Of a DNA stretch of 14,732 bases, positions 14,103-14,732 are shown piece after piece. Each line of letters begins with the position of its first letter. Positions within the stretch are counted from its first letter, which is position 1. Origin of the DNA: CAWACC01 sp964390695 (GTDB taxonomy: Bacteria; Chlamydiota; Chlamydiia; Chlamydiales; Parachlamydiaceae); NCBI GenBank assembly GCA_964390695.1, contig CAYMKI010000072.1:1-14732 (forward strand), given 5' to 3'. The translations under genes were made by a program, and so were the position numbers. The notes under the pieces are model-generated. The model was not told the DNA's origin and did not search any database. It saw only the letters and a program-made list of their open reading frames with translations.

Positions 14103-14732
14103 ATGAACCGAGTAAGTACAGGCGCTCTCACCCCTGCGCAGCATGAACAGCAAAACAGGATATATGAAGAACAAAACCACTACGACTATCTGATTATAGG
14201 CTCCGGCAATTCAGCATTAGTGACTGCCGCTCTCCTCGCGAACGCCGACTATAAAGTCTGTATATTAGAAGCCCACGATATCCCCGGAGGATATGCTCAT
14301 ACCTTCGAGATGAACGATTTCCATTTTTGCGCCCAGGTCCACTACATCTGGGGATGTGCGCCTGGTCAACCAGTCTACGAATTTTTAAGACGCATCGGCT
14401 TAGAAGACGATATCCGATTTCTGCCCTATGATCCCAGCGGCTATGACCATATGGCCATGCCAGACGGAAAGAGAATTCCTATTCCCTATGGCTTTGACAG
14501 GCTCATAGAAAATATCGACGCCGCCTATCCGGGTCAAAAACCCTACCTGCAAAATTTCTTCAACACCATGGATAGCTTATCCGACGCCATCACCGCCTTT
14601 CCATTATCTCAGCTGAAATGGTGGGAATTTGTCACTCAATCCCCCAAATTGGCCACACTTTTGAAGTACAAAAACAAAACCCTGCAAAATGTGTTTGACG
14701 AAAGCAGACTAAGCCAAGCATCCCAAGCCATC
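14103..14732 (+). CDS. FAD-dependent oxidoreductase, CrtI/RetSat-like, 5' part only
   Basis: The first 210 residues of a flavoprotein are present; the rest is beyond the right edge. A dinucleotide-binding fold begins at about residue 30 with YLIIGSGNSALVTAALL and continues to VCILEAHDIPGGYAHTF, where the acidic residue after the second strand and the PGG motif mark the phytoene desaturase/retinol saturase branch of the amine-oxidase-like superfamily. The glycine pattern is G-S-G-N-S-A, with Ala replacing the usual third Gly. HYIWGCAPGQ and LPYDPSGYDHMAMPDG follow, as in RetSat-type proteins. The substrate is probably a polyene, isoprenoid or fatty lipid; it cannot be told from this part. The ATG has AAGGAAA upstream with short spacing. 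It is divergent from acnA. No membrane anchor is seen at the N-terminus. Confidence 0.85.
   Translation, partial: MNRVSTGALTPAQHEQQNRIYEEQNHYDYLIIGSGNSALVTAALLANADYKVCILEAHDIPGGYAHTFEMNDFHFCAQVHYIWGCAPGQPVYEFLRRIGLEDDIRFLPYDPSGYDHMAMPDGKRIPIPYGFDRLIENIDAAYPGQKPYLQNFFNTMDSLSDAITAFPLSQLKWWEFVTQSPKLATLLKYKNKTLQNVFDESRLSQASQAI

Noticed and set aside
13964..14131. N-terminal extension of aconitase to a start at 14131
   Set aside because: It would overlap the divergent FAD oxidoreductase, has no family similarity, lacks a ribosome site, and would include the likely acnA promoter.
1..14732. CRISPR array, prophage, insertion sequence or toxin-antitoxin pair
   Set aside because: No regularly spaced repeats, transposase, integrase, phage structural gene or paired small toxin/antitoxin ORFs are visible on either strand.

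Overview
The window reads as part of a chromosome from an amoeba-associated ('environmental') member of the Chlamydiota (order Parachlamydiales in the broad sense). Four things point there: a pepF-groES-groEL cluster with proteins that look chlamydial (GroES with a KKKQERAEV-type segment, GroEL ending GGMDY); a type I methionine aminopeptidase with an N-terminal SEC-C zinc knuckle; an HPr protein; and a secreted protein with 23 cysteines in 189 residues. A full-length aconitase argues against the human and animal Chlamydia genus, which lacks the first TCA-cycle steps. Genus and species cannot be fixed from the sequence alone.

Layout. 1-541 (-): 5' part of a four-helix membrane protein with a coiled-coil tail, running off the left edge. 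542-948: gene-free, with a long imperfect inverted repeat and the map promoter. 949-1836 (+): map. 2067-3122 (-): a secreted or anchored glycosyltransferase. 3346-3642 (-): HPr. 3957-7979 (+): pepF, then the HrcA/CIRCE-controlled groES-groEL operon behind an unusually structured leader of about 200 nt, closed by a strong terminator. 8078-9484 (+): an apparent accessory stretch with a truncated secreted ORF, a second copy of the period-9 repeat, and a phosphoribosyltransferase-like protein of unknown role. 9536-11085 (-): a small two-helix membrane protein, the cysteine-rich secreted protein, and an H-NOX/HNOB-like protein that lacks the heme-ligating histidine. 11099-13963 (-): aconitase, 13 nt upstream of the HNOB-like gene and probably co-transcribed with it. 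14103-14732 (+): divergent 5' part of a CrtI/RetSat-type FAD oxidoreductase, cut by the right edge.

How the parts work together. map, pepF and groESL handle protein maturation, peptide turnover and folding. Aconitase feeds the TCA cycle. HPr is probably a regulatory phosphocarrier. The cysteine-rich protein fits the disulfide-crosslinked chlamydial envelope. The less ordinary items are the groE leader (a complete CIRCE, an extra half-site, three further hairpins and a six-codon ORF with a strong Shine-Dalgarno), the aconitase/H-NOX-like pair, the PRTase-like protein, and a dispersed period-9 repeat with copies near 600-720 and 8315-8346. All functional calls come from reading motifs by eye; no database search was run.
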